NCBI GenBank assembly: GCA_036897095.1
Contig: JAYMSP010000753.1
Span: 1 to 42,130 of the forward strand
DNA: 42,130 nucleotides
Source: Plantago elongata
Lineage: Eukaryota; Streptophyta; Magnoliopsida; Lamiales; Plantaginaceae
Direction: 5' to 3'
Each line of letters begins with the position of its first letter. Within the stretch, counting starts at the first letter, position 1. The notes below the pieces were generated by a model. The model did not search any database, was not told where the DNA came from, and worked only from the letters and a program-made list of their open reading frames with translations. A program made the position numbers and the translations under genes. Below are positions 32,852-42,124 of the stretch, piece by piece.

Positions 32852-34522
32852 ATGGGTATGATCTATGTAGCATTTCTCCTCTGCCTTACCGCAGGGGTGT
32901 TCGCTGAGGATCCCTACATCTTCCTCGACTGGAAGGTTACCTACGGGACAATCGCCCCCCTAGGTGTCCCCCAGCAAGGTATCCTCATCAATGGCCAGTT
33001 CCCCGGCCCTCAGATCAATTGCACTTCCAACAATAACATCTATGTCAACGTGTTCAACGAGCTTGACGAGCCGTTGCTCCTAACATGGGCCGGTATCCAG
33101 CAGAGGAAGAACTCCTGGCAGGACGGCACAGCGGGTACCATGTGCCCCATTGCCCCAGGAACCAACTACACCTACCGCTTCCAGGTCAAGGACCAGATTG
33201 GAAGCTACTTCTATTTCCCCACCACCGCTCTTCACAGGGCAGCTGGCGGTATGGGTATGCTCAAGGTTCACAGCCGTGAACTTATCCCTGTTCCATTCGA
33301 CAACCCTGCTGATGAGTTTGCAGTGCTCCTCGGAGACTGGTATAACAAGGGTCACAAGACCCTTAAGAAGATCCTCGACAGTGGACGCACCATTGGCACA
33401 CCCGATGGTATCCACATTAATGGCAAGTCCGCCAAAGTCGGTGAGAATGTTGAGCCATTGGTCACCATGGAGCCTGGCAAGACCTATAGGTACAGAGTGT
33501 GCAATGTTGGTCTAAGGACCTCTGTTAACTTCAGGTTCCAAGACCACCCCATGAAGTTGGTCGAGGTGGAGGGATCACACACCGTCCAGAATGTTTACGA
33601 CTCTCTTGACCTTCACGTTGGGCAGTGTGCTTCTGTGCTGGTCACAGCCGACAAGGATCCCAAGGATTATTACTTCGTTGTCTCCAGCAGATTCTTGAAG
33701 AAGGCCATGAGCTCCGTGGCTGTCATCCGCTATGCTAATGGGAATGGCCCTGCTTCTCCTCAACTCCCCCTACCTCCTCCCGAGAACTCTGTCGGCATTG
33801 CCTGGTCCATGAATCAGTTCCGATCCTACAGGTGGAACCTTACCGCTAGCGCTGCCCGCCCTAACCCACAGGGCTCATACCACTACGGAAAGATCAACAT
33901 CACCCGTACCATCAAGCTCGCCAACTCCAGGGCCACTGTTAACGGCAAGCTACGATTCGCCATTAACGGTGTGTCGCACATTGATGGAGAGACCCCATTG
34001 AAGTTGGCTGAGTACTACACAAATGCGAAATTGTTGAACACGAAGCAGTTCAGCTATGACGCAGTGAAGGATGAGCCCCCACAGAACTTGAACGCAATAG
34101 TAGTTAACCCTAGTGTTGTGAACATTACTTTCAGGAACTTCCACGAGATCATCTTTGAGAACCGTGAGAAGACCATCCAGACCTATCACTTGGACGGATA
34201 CTCCTTCTTTGCTGTTGCCATCGAGCCTGGGAGGTGGACCCCTGAGAAGAGGAAGAACTACAACCTGGTTGATGCCATTAGCAGACACACTATCCACGTG
34301 TACCCCAACTCATGGGCCGCAATCATGACCACCTTGGACAACGCTGGCATGTGGAACTTGAGGTCTGATATGATGGAAAGGGCATACTTGGGACAGCAGC
34401 TCTACTTCAGTGTTCTCTCCCCCAACCTATCCTTGAGGGATGAGTACAACATTCCTGAACCCCAGGCTCTCTGCGGTGCAGTCCAGGGCTTGCCCAAGGT
34501 TGGTCTGTACGCCGGTGTCTAA
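32852..34522 (+). CDS. SKU5-similar / NTP303-type L-ascorbate oxidase homolog, 556 aa, intronless
   Basis: A single open frame with a strong initiation context (aaaccATGGgt). Residues 1-18 are a signal peptide (cleavage likely after VFA). Three cupredoxin domains follow: about 25-145, 155-300 and 370-530. Signatures: GILINGQFPGP (43-53), LTWAGIQQRKNSWQDG (77-92), GSYFYFPT (117-124), IQTYHLDGY (442-450). The type-2/3 copper ligands of true multicopper oxidases are gone: WHG is WAG at 79-81, the second His pair is replaced by YFP, and the C-terminal HCH motif is replaced by DNAGMWNLRS (496-505). It is therefore probably not an oxidase. N-glycosylation sites: N56, N105, N329, N349, N424, N525. 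There is no C-terminal hydrophobic tail for a GPI anchor. Family members of this subclass are secreted pollen-tube wall glycoproteins. The frame is markedly C-rich at third codon positions compared with neighbouring genes. Confidence 0.92.
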   Translation: MGMIYVAFLLCLTAGVFAEDPYIFLDWKVTYGTIAPLGVPQQGILINGQFPGPQINCTSNNNIYVNVFNELDEPLLLTWAGIQQRKNSWQDGTAGTMCPIAPGTNYTYRFQVKDQIGSYFYFPTTALHRAAGGMGMLKVHSRELIPVPFDNPADEFAVLLGDWYNKGHKTLKKILDSGRTIGTPDGIHINGKSAKVGENVEPLVTMEPGKTYRYRVCNVGLRTSVNFRFQDHPMKLVEVEGSHTVQNVYDSLDLHVGQCASVLVTADKDPKDYYFVVSSRFLKKAMSSVAVIRYANGNGPASPQLPLPPPENSVGIAWSMNQFRSYRWNLTASAARPNPQGSYHYGKINITRTIKLANSRATVNGKLRFAINGVSHIDGETPLKLAEYYTNAKLLNTKQFSYDAVKDEPPQNLNAIVVNPSVVNITFRNFHEIIFENREKTIQTYHLDGYSFFAVAIEPGRWTPEKRKNYNLVDAISRHTIHVYPNSWAAIMTTLDNAGMWNLRSDMMERAYLGQQLYFSVLSPNLSLRDEYNIPEPQALCGAVQGLPKVGLYAGV

Positions 34523-35121
34523 AGAAACCACCAGATGTTCGTATCCTCACTTGAATCATTCATTCAGTATTAGTAGTTAATTTCACCACTTCCATTTATT
34601 TTTCTTCTCTTCTTAATTGTCTGAGAGAGCGACAAGTGTCTTCACAGATTTATTATAAGATATTCATTTCATTGTTTTGCGAATAATAATCTAACAGATA
34701 AGAGCCTAAGTGTGGTTTTTCTTTCAAGGAGGCAGGTTTTTTGGTACAACATGAGTTTGGAATAACTTACTAACCTTAACATCTTTCTCCCATGAGCAAG
34801 TCTTCTTTCATTTTCCTACATCTTTCTACCCTGTATCAGCTTACCTTCTCTGAAAGCTCAAAACATGCAAAAACAATGTAAGCATGCAAATGGGGAAAAA
34901 AGTATTGCTACAAAATGAGGTGGCCAACAGAGTTCAGGAAAAAAGTAACATATACCATGATTTAATTTATAAATCTATTATTACTATTTAAGAAAAATAA
35001 TTGATCACAAACCACAGCACATACGTAAAAAGTAGTACATCTTACCAAATGCTGCAAAACAGAAAAAGAAGAAAAAAAAAGAATAAAAGAAAAGGTAAGT
35101 TTCTATTGTTAAGTTAGCTGT
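34523..35121. other. 3' region between the convergent SKS and ALKBH6 genes
   Basis: Contains the SKS 3' untranslated region (AATAAT at 34683-34688 is the most likely plant-type poly(A) element) and a purine-rich stretch (35050-35095). No further gene was seen. Confidence 0.4.
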
Positions 35122-35127
35122 TTTATT
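35122..35127 (-). terminator. Putative poly(A) signal AATAAA of the ALKBH6 gene
   Basis: TTTATT on the plus strand, read AATAAA on the minus strand, about 80 bp past the stop codon at 35208-35210. Confidence 0.5.
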
Positions 35128-35207
35128 GCTTCTCATGTGTTCCTCAGTTCCTGAAACACATATAAATGGTGCGAAAGACTACTAAAGCTATATCTACGAT
35201 TCTAAAC

Positions 35208-37196
35208 CTAAAGTTTTATCAAGTTCTTGTGAACTTTCTTCACAACCCGGCATGTCAAGGAAACTCTTGTAGCATTTCGGTGAATGATACTGTTACCATG
35301 AGCTTCGCTGTTATCAGCTGCAACATCCGATCGAAGTTCAAGTTCCAAAGCTTCCGTAAAGTTAACGGCCTGACCAGGAAAAACAAAATCCATGTATAGA
35401 AGTTCTATAATGTGATCAAAGATGAAACTAAACTGAGAGAAGTTTTAGTGACTGTGGTTTAGAAAACTGACCTTATCATATTGATGCTTCTCACAATCTT
35501 TTATCCCGTGCATGTAATCTGGAAAAATATATTCTTTATTTAAATTCTGGATAATGTACCAGAAAGAAAAATGAGATGAAATAATTTAACCTGAATAGGC
35601 CCTGTCTTTGAATATCAGCAAGCTGCGAGGCATCAATGCTATAGAAAAAGGAAGGTATTCGCTCAACGGCTCATTTGAATTTATTCCTGCATCTTCTGGT
35701 TTATCGAGCATATCTATATTAAGGTTCCCTGAAGTGCCAGAAGTACTTTCTATTAAACTAGGATGGGGAACAAAGTCCATAACGATAGGTGATCCAAGAG
35801 ACAGTATTGCAACTACTGGCTCATAAGCAGGTCCATCCTGGTGCGACTGTTTTGCAGAAATAAAAAGACGAACAGCTCATCCGTCATGATATAGGCGTCA
35901 TAAATATTTAACACGCAGTACTAATTCATAAAGTACGTACAAGAAAGTTCAATACTTACCATAATTCCTTGATCAGGAAGGTACTCATTGATAAGGACGT
36001 GATTAATTGTTGATGAGAACAGCTCGGATTCCTTGCAAACCCTACTTGTAATTTGTTTTAGCCAAAGTGGCACTGCAAGATGTAGACAAGTTGATTCTTC
36101 ACCTCTTTTATAGCAAGTATAATTTCAAGCATTCGTTTATTCATTTGCATTGAAACTACCATTACCACATGTCAGGACTCGAGGGTTACAACTTACAAGA
36201 TTCCACCGTTCCCACAATTCTATTTTTTTATACCCACTTCCCTAAACTGGAAGGTTTTGTTAATACTCTTTTTTTTGTCCACTATGTCTGAATTAAAGCA
36301 GAAAAGCGAGCTAAAACATACCGAATGGGTCTTCTTTCCACCACGTCTAAATTCAAGCAGAAAAGCAAGCTAAAACATCTTGAATGGGTCATTTGCAACA
36401 GAACTGAAAACCGACTGTACTTAATATTTAACTAGGAAGCGGAGATAGAATTCACAAAAGATCAGACGATCTCAGAACCTAGGCACAATTTATATCACAT
36501 CCTCATCTACTGGAGTTTTAACCTTAACAGTCCAGAATATAATCCCTTCAAAATTTTAGAACCATCCCCTGGTTTGATTACTGCTTAACAAAAAAGGCTT
36601 GAAGCATCGAAACCAATTTCTTCTATATCGAGTTAACTTAACAAAGTGCATATAGTTCTTACAGTTTACAATCACAAGAATCGATTTTAGGTGCAAACGC
36701 ACACAAATAGCAGAAAAACCAAATTAACAATTAAAGAAGTTACAGTATGCTTACAGTCTTGTGCAAGAAGACCCTTCTCATGAACAACACCACCTGCCAA
36801 ATCCCATAAAATAATTCCTCAAAAATTATACACACTAAACCTACTACTATTATAAATCAAGACCATGTAAAAAGTACATTACTACTAACGAAAATAATAG
36901 TATAATTACCCCAATTTTGCAGTCTCCTATTCTTCAACGATTTCCACTTGGAAACAGGAGCTTTGTAAATCTGCAGAACTTGAAAAATACAAAGGAGGTG
37001 AGAAATTGAAAATCAGAAGAAGGGGAATGTTAACGAGTGGTGTAAGTTGGAGTACATTGTTGAGAAGCTGTTCCTCTTCAGTAGGTGTGATGTAATCGGG
37101 TATGTAAAAGACGGTGGGAACAGAACCAACAGGGCTGAACTTGCTCGACATCGACGATGTAGGTTTGTTCTCTTCTGTCCGAATTTCAGAAGCCAT
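35208..37196 (-). CDS. ALKBH6: ALKBH6-type alpha-ketoglutarate-dependent dioxygenase, 272 aa, 7 exons
   Basis: Exons in coding order: 37196-37056, 36970-36910, 36793-36755, 36072-35960, 35846-35591, 35518-35472, 35369-35208. All junctions are GT-AG and the frame closes (819 bp including TAG). Signatures: VGSVPTVFYIPDYI (22-35), KNRRLQNWGG (near 60-69), INHVLINEYLPDQGIM (103-118), then the iron-binding triad His120-x-Asp122 (SHQDGPAYEP) and His207 (YMHGI), with 2-oxoglutarate-binding Arg254 (ATRVSLTCR). PHPSLIESTSGTSG and the acidic stretch after it form the low-complexity insertion usual in the plant protein. AlkB homologs oxidatively demethylate nucleic acids. Plant ALKBH6 has been linked to RNA m6A and stress responses, as I recall. 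All catalytic residues are present, so it should be active. Confidence 0.92.
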
Positions 37197-37296
37197 TGGA
37201 AAACCTTTCCAAACTGGGAACAGTAGGGTTTAAATAGTTAATTATTAAAATGACGCATCTAAGTAATAACACGAATGTACTAATAATATTTATTAA

Positions 37297-38588
37297 GGGC
37301 TGTTTGGTTTCGCGAGTTGTTGTATTTGGGTGCTGACCACACTCGCATTAGTGATTAATTTGGTATGTTTCGGTCCAATATATTTAAGAAAGTCCGCGAA
37401 TTAAGAAGAACTGCATTTCGAAATACACCACTAATCGCGTTTACGATTACATGGCCTCTCACGTATTTGGAAAATGTGATTCGGAATACATTTTTGCAAG
37501 TTTATGCAAACCCCAATATGCCCCCATTTTACAAATCTAGAGATGCAATATAAATACCCTCATTTTTTCAGTTGAGAGAAGCTTCAGCAGTCGCCATTTC
37601 TTCTCTCCATTTCCGACCAAATTGAGTTTTAGTTAAGCTTCATTCTCTCACATACCTTGTACTAATTTGCTTGCTGAAATATTGATATTGACATATCGTT
37701 ATATTCATCAGGTGGTGGAGCTTGTGTTTTTCGGTGGGATTCGCGAGAAGTCGAAGGGTAATTGAAGCTTGTAAGGTGAGCTATTTTCTTTCGATATTAT
37801 TGTATGTTTTGAGTTGGGGTAATTCGATTAATTATTTGAACAAAGATTCTAAGTTTTTAAATCATTTATTGCTACTCATTTGAAGTGAATTGAATGTCAG
37901 TCGTATATATTAAATGCTAGGGTTTCAATCGTTCAAAATTTAGGTTTTTTTCATTTTTCATTTAATAGGATGTCTTAATTATGTCCGAAAGATGCTAATA
38001 TGACAGTAATACGACAATTATCCAACGTGTATACTATGTGTGTAGTGATTTATGTGAATTATGTTCATTGACTAGTAAGTATTTGTTTAATAGCAAAGAA
38101 CAACTTCTTTATTTAGAGATCTTTTCGAATGCACAAAAACATCAACTTATAAAGCTGATAGTGGTGATGTCTATGGCATGATGCTTGTCATGACATGGTA
38201 CTACATTAAATGTGTTAGACCCCGTTTGCCCCGTAAACGTAAAAGGAGGACTGGAGGAGGCGTTCGTTACCGAATGATCCTGAAAATAGAAGAGTCTAAG
38301 GCTTATATGTGTAGACTGACCCCTATAAGTGATAAGAAATGCAAAGACAACCTTAGGATGAATAGGGAACTCTTCAAGCAGTTATGTACTTTATTGAAGG
38401 ATAGGGGTGGCTTAGAAGGAAGTCTTTATGTCACATTGGAGGAGAAAGTAGCTATTTTTCTGAAAATTTTGGGGCAACATACAAAACAAAGAGTTGTAGA
38501 AACTGACTTCAACAGGAGTGGCCACACAATAAACAAATACTTCAAGGAAGTGCTTGAATGTGTGTTGTCACTACATGAGATTCTAATG
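37297..38588 (+). mobile_element. 5' half of a PIF/Harbinger transposon
   Basis: Starts with GGGCTGTTTGGTT, a typical PIF/Harbinger terminal repeat, directly after TAA, a typical 3-bp target site. A TATA box (37549-37556) and a leader follow, then a probable first intron (donor near 37775, TTGTAAG|GTGAGC), then the N-terminal transposase frame. The family-like sequence stops at about 38588 and no matching 3' terminal repeat (AACCAAACAGCCC) is present in the rest of the window. The element is truncated or interrupted by the Mutator-like material that follows. Confidence 0.7.
37549..37556 (+). promoter_or_regulatory. TATA box of the Harbinger transposase gene
   Basis: TATAAATA in 'gcaatataaatacc', about 250 bp inside the terminal repeat and followed by a C/T-rich leader (cttctctccatttccg). 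It fits the transposase promoter. Confidence 0.5.
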
Positions 38589-38684
38589 TTAAACGCAACA
38601 CGTTTCCGACTAAACGCAACACAAAAACTTTGTAACTTGACGCAAATGCCCCTTGCCAAAAATAAACTTTTCGAAAATTGTTGA
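38178..38684 (+). pseudogene. Truncated PIF/Harbinger transposase, N-terminal domain only
   Basis: The frame encodes a basic patch (RPRLPRKRKRRTGGG), then the N-terminal DUF8040-like block of plant Harbinger transposases. Its parts are DNLRMNRELFKQLCTLLKDR, GGLEGS, VTLEEKVAIFLKILGQ, NRSGHTINKYFKEVLECVLS and LHEI. In intact proteins a 'kPep....' link and the DDE catalytic domain ('GaiDGTHi') come next. Here the sequence changes after LHEILM (about 38588) into LNATRFRLNATQKLC, encoded by a direct repeat of 'ctaaacgcaacac', and stops at 38682-38684. The catalytic domain is absent, so the product cannot transpose. A functional SANT/Myb partner gene was not seen. Confidence 0.75.
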
Positions 38685-38870
38685 AGAATTGAAAAAATTC
38701 GTTTATCAGAACTTAATAACAATATAATCGAACGCTAAATAACACTAAATAACAACAGTAAAAAAAATCAAAAATTGTATGAATTATTTGTTTTTGAAAA
38801 ACATATGGCCGGTTAAGTAACACTAAATAAGCAGGAAACGAAAAAAAATTAAAGACATATCCGGAAATAT
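38589..38870. other. Spacer between the Harbinger breakpoint and the palindrome array
   Basis: Begins with 'ttaaacgcaacacg', repeated as 'ctaaacgcaacac' at about 38612, and continues with 'aacactaaataa' repeats (38738-38835). A lone half-unit of the palindrome (ATGGCCGGTTAAG) occurs near 38804. This may be the terminal part of the Mutator-like element whose gene ends at 39296. Confidence 0.4.
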
Positions 38871-39130
38871 GGCCGGTTATAAAACCGCCATTTCTCGAAA
38901 TGGCTGGTTTTAAAACCGTCCATTTCTTGAAGTGGTCGGTTTTTTAACCGGCCATATCTTGAAGACAATTAAAATTTTTATTTTATTTTTTTAATTTTTT
39001 TTAATGAGTTGATGAACTAGTCGGTTTTGAAACCGGTTCGTCAACCTGCTGGTTTTAAAACCGGCCAACTCGAGAAGTCGCCGGTTTTAAAATCGGCCAC
39101 TTCATGAAATGGTCGGTTTTAAAACCGGCC
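38871..39130. repeat. Array of seven ~20-bp palindromes (GGCCGGTTTTAAAACCGGCC type)
   Basis: Seven near-palindromes of consensus GGCCGGTTTTAAAACCGGCC start at 38871, 38902, 38934, 39019, 39047, 39079 and 39111. They fall in two clusters (three and four units) with steps of 31 and 32 bp, then 28, 32 and 32 bp, separated by an AT-rich tract (38965-39015). The spacers are themselves partly palindromic (TTTCTTGAAG, TTTCTCGAAA, CTTCATGAAA, ACTCGAGAAG), so the whole array alternates two inverted-repeat boxes. It lies 3' of the decayed MULE-OTU gene and could be that element's subterminal repeat region. It is not a CRISPR: the host is a plant and the spacers are not unique. Confidence 0.85.
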
Positions 39131-39295
39131 AGTTCTTCGTAGATAATTTTTTTTGGTTATTGAAATATAAATGTAGAGGAATAATTGTTTGTTAGAACAT
39201 GGAATTTTAATTTGTCTAATTACATTTTGTTGCCTTATGAAAATATGCAACATAGCATTAGTCGAAAGCTAACAATTTTCTAAAATTTAAATTGA

Positions 39296-41919
39296 CTACA
39301 ACGTAAACCACTGACGTAGTCGAACTGCATAATGTTGTTGCCAATGCATTGTTCTTGCCTCAGTTACGTACTCCCAGTTTGGCCATAGTGGTGGAAGTGT
39401 ACTTTCTCGACCAACGCGGAGTCTGAACCAATGATTTTGGGCAAATGCGACTGTCCACTCCTGCTCTACCGTTGGGGGGTCCGGGGAAGCTGATTCCATG
39501 TCCGTAAGACATTCCAATGGCTAGTATGTGAAAGACCCTAGTCTTACATATGCGCAGAAGACTCGTTGATATGTCGTAGCTACTAGCAACCCCATATCTT
39601 GTAGTGTAAACCAATATTATTGTTCATCAACGCATGATCCTGCAACCCAGTTTAGTCCATTTGCTATACCACTGTACCGGTTTTCCCCCAATTCTCGTCT
39701 GTAAAGTAATTTGATGTCCGTCAACTCCTGAAGAAGTTCTTGCCTGACACGTGGCCACTATTCTTGTGAATTGTATTGGAGTTGTGCAATACATCTAAAT
39801 CCGCAGTTTCCATCTCCACGAACGTCAGTCCATCCTCGAATGTTGCGTAGCCCTTGAGGTGCCATATAAGCTTGACATCTTAATGAATTACTTGTACTTC
39901 CATTCGTGCTTGTATTGTTTGTGGAGGCACTTCTTTGGGATTGCCTACCGGTTTGATCTTCCCAACTCGACATGATCATTTGACTAATTGCTCTAGGATT
40001 TATGCCTGATGTCTTCTTGTATCTGATTGGTGGCTCCTCCAGGTACGTGTATGAACTGCTATCCTTATCGTAGTATGACCTGAGTTCCTCCTCCATTGCA
40101 GACTCCATACGGTCCCTTGCCCAACTATCGAACTGGTCATGTACATTTTGTTGCCTTGTCTGGTATGGTTCTCCCAAATGAAGTGTACTCCAAAACACAT
40201 GAACATCTGTGTTGGATTGATTCGCCTAATGTTCAAACTTATTTCTTGTTGCTCGCACGCGCATGGTAGTCCCCAACTGGTACGCAATGCGTGATCACAT
40301 TCACTGGCGTCAACGTAAGATCTTTCCTGGACCATCTTCCTTATAGCAAGATGTGTAACTACACCTCCAAGCATGCCATACATTCCATGGACCGGAAGAT
40401 GTGGATGCTTCGTGTGCGATTTCTCAAACTCAGCGCGCATAGCATCATAATGCATTTCAAGTAGGTTATGCAGCTTTGGGAACCCCCGGTGAAATTTCGA
40501 TTTGAAGTTCCCAACCATGTCTTGTACCTAGCATGCGTTCCTTCGACCCTGCAATTACATTGTTGAATGTTAGTACGGGTAGCATAAACCATTGACCACA
40601 ACTATAGTAGTAAATTACGGAATAAATGTAGTTAACAAATAAATATAGTAACGAAATTGAATTACCTGTTGGTCGTGTCACAACCAAAGTGCAGGATGTC
40701 TTTCATCCAAGCGTGTAAAAATTTAGTGCGGTATGGGTCCAACCATGTTCTATGCAAGTAGTCGATGAACTGAGGTTGATTCTCCCCCCATGCCTCTACC
40801 ATTTCGGCAACATCCTGCTCATATAGCTCCGGAGTGCTTGCGAAAACGATAGCGTTCCATTTTCTCATCACCGAACGTTCATACCTCTTGGAAACAGTGG
40901 CACTTAGTAAACCTGCTAAACACTTCAAAACAACCTTACCTATATGCCTCCGGCATAGTAGGTGTTTTGGTTATGGAAAAACCTCCTCAATGGCACGCAT
41001 TACAGCAAACTCTCTATCCGTAACAAATACCCCCGGTAAGACACCACATCCGGTGAACAATGCTAGCAGTCGTGTAAGCCCCCAATTATAACTTGATGTC
41101 TTCTCGTTTGAGATGAAGAAGAAAGCGATGTGGTAGTTTTGTCGTGTCGGCCAATCACTTCTACTAAGGGAATGTCGTACATATTAGTCTTGTACGTGGC
41201 ATCCATGAGGACAACTTGAGGGAACAACCACACTAATGACTTTGTGTTAGGATGAGCTAAAAAAAACCAGCCATTATATTAGTACCTGGATGTTTGATGG
41301 TAGAATATATGTAGCTATGTTGTCGTAACAAATACTGAAAGTATTCCATTGGGTCCATTTCACCCATCTCTTCTCGTTGAGCTTTCTGATCGGCATTGTA
41401 TATGTGTCGTAACCCACTGCAGTTAGTTTCGAATTCAATCTTAAGCTGAATGAGCGTTTCTCTTGGCGATTTTCCGGAACGCAGCATCTGTATTACTCGC
41501 ACGCGTTCTTCGTCGGTTAACTTCGATATGGAAGTGTGCCAATGTGGGTATTTCCCGAGTTCATGATTGTGTCTTTCCTGATTCTCCTGCACAACAACTC
41601 TCCACTTGTTCAGTTCCTTCTCCACGATCTTCACGCAAAATGGGCAAGATAATTTCTTAGTACCAGATGAGTTTCTGGATTTAGCACCCGGACTTGTTGT
41701 CGTCGTGACTCTATGAGCACAAACACGCTCACATGCCATGTACACGTGTTTCGGTCGAGAATGTGAGATAGCGAAAAACATATTTTCCTCTCGACCGATG
41801 ACACGTGTCCATGCTATCGTCCTTTCTCGAGTATCAAAAATATGATTGTTGATGAAAATATCCGTGCAGTCTGGGAATTCATTGTATGCCGCTTCGCTTT
41901 CTTCATTTGGCTCGCTCAT
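39296..41919 (-). pseudogene. Decayed Mutator-like transposase fused to an OTU cysteine-protease domain
   Basis: In coding order on the minus strand. Residues from ATG 41919 (MSEPNEESEAAYNEF) carry a FAR1-type zinc finger (CERVCAHRV, KLSCPFCVK, HNHEL). Then come the MULE core with LMDATYKTNMYDIPL and GVFVTDREFAV (catalytic Asp residues), CRRHIGKVVLKCLAG and GCDTTNR|VEGTHARYK (127-bp GT-AG intron, 40675-40549), a GLPCACE block, and DVHVFWSTL. The OTU domain follows, with DVRGDGNCGFR (Asp and Cys, 39789-39827) and the His box QNHWFRLRV near 39430. Lesions: a frameshift at an 8-T run (41259-41266), one near 41140, TAA at 40971-40973, frameshifts near 40500 and 40210, and in-frame TAG 39758-39760, TAA 39617-39619 and TAG 39521-39523. 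The OTU catalytic residues survive but the gene is broken. Confidence 0.85.
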
Positions 41920-41940
41920 ATTTTACGTATAAGATTTGTT

Positions 41941-42090
41941 GGAGTATAGAGGGAGTGTTATGAAAAATAGAGTGTAGATATAGATGGAGTATAGAGGGAG
42001 TATTTTGTGTTGGAAATGTAGTTTATAAGATTTGTTGGAGTATAGAGGGAGTGTTGTGAAAAGTAGAGATGGAGTATAGAGGGAGTGTTG
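41941..42090. repeat. Minisatellite in the leader of the MULE-OTU gene, 4 units
   Basis: The box 'ggagtatagagggagt' starts at 41941, 41986, 42037 and 42071, each followed by 'gtt(a/g)tgaaaa'-like text (the second unit is variant). It lies between the TATA box at 42117-42124 and the start codon at 41919, so it would be in the 5' leader. Confidence 0.75.
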
Positions 42091-42116
42091 TGAAAAATGG
42101 ATTGGGCAAAGACTAC

Positions 42117-42124
42117 CTTATATA
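42117..42124 (-). promoter_or_regulatory. Putative TATA box of the MULE-OTU gene
   Basis: The minus strand reads TTCTATATAAGGTAG, a TATATAAG box about 200 bp upstream of ATG 41919. The element's outer end lies beyond the window. Confidence 0.5.

Noticed and set aside
33080-34297. Several antisense and out-of-frame open frames of 60-120 codons
   Set aside because: All lie inside the SKS coding sequence. GC-rich codon use reduces stops in other frames, which makes shadows.
35166-35826. Plus-strand open frames opposite the ALKBH6 gene
   Set aside because: They are antisense shadows of exons 5 and 7, whose splice sites and catalytic motifs are clear on the minus strand.
38871-39130. CRISPR array
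   Set aside because: The repeats are palindromic but the spacers are near-identical palindromic boxes, and the window is from a plant.
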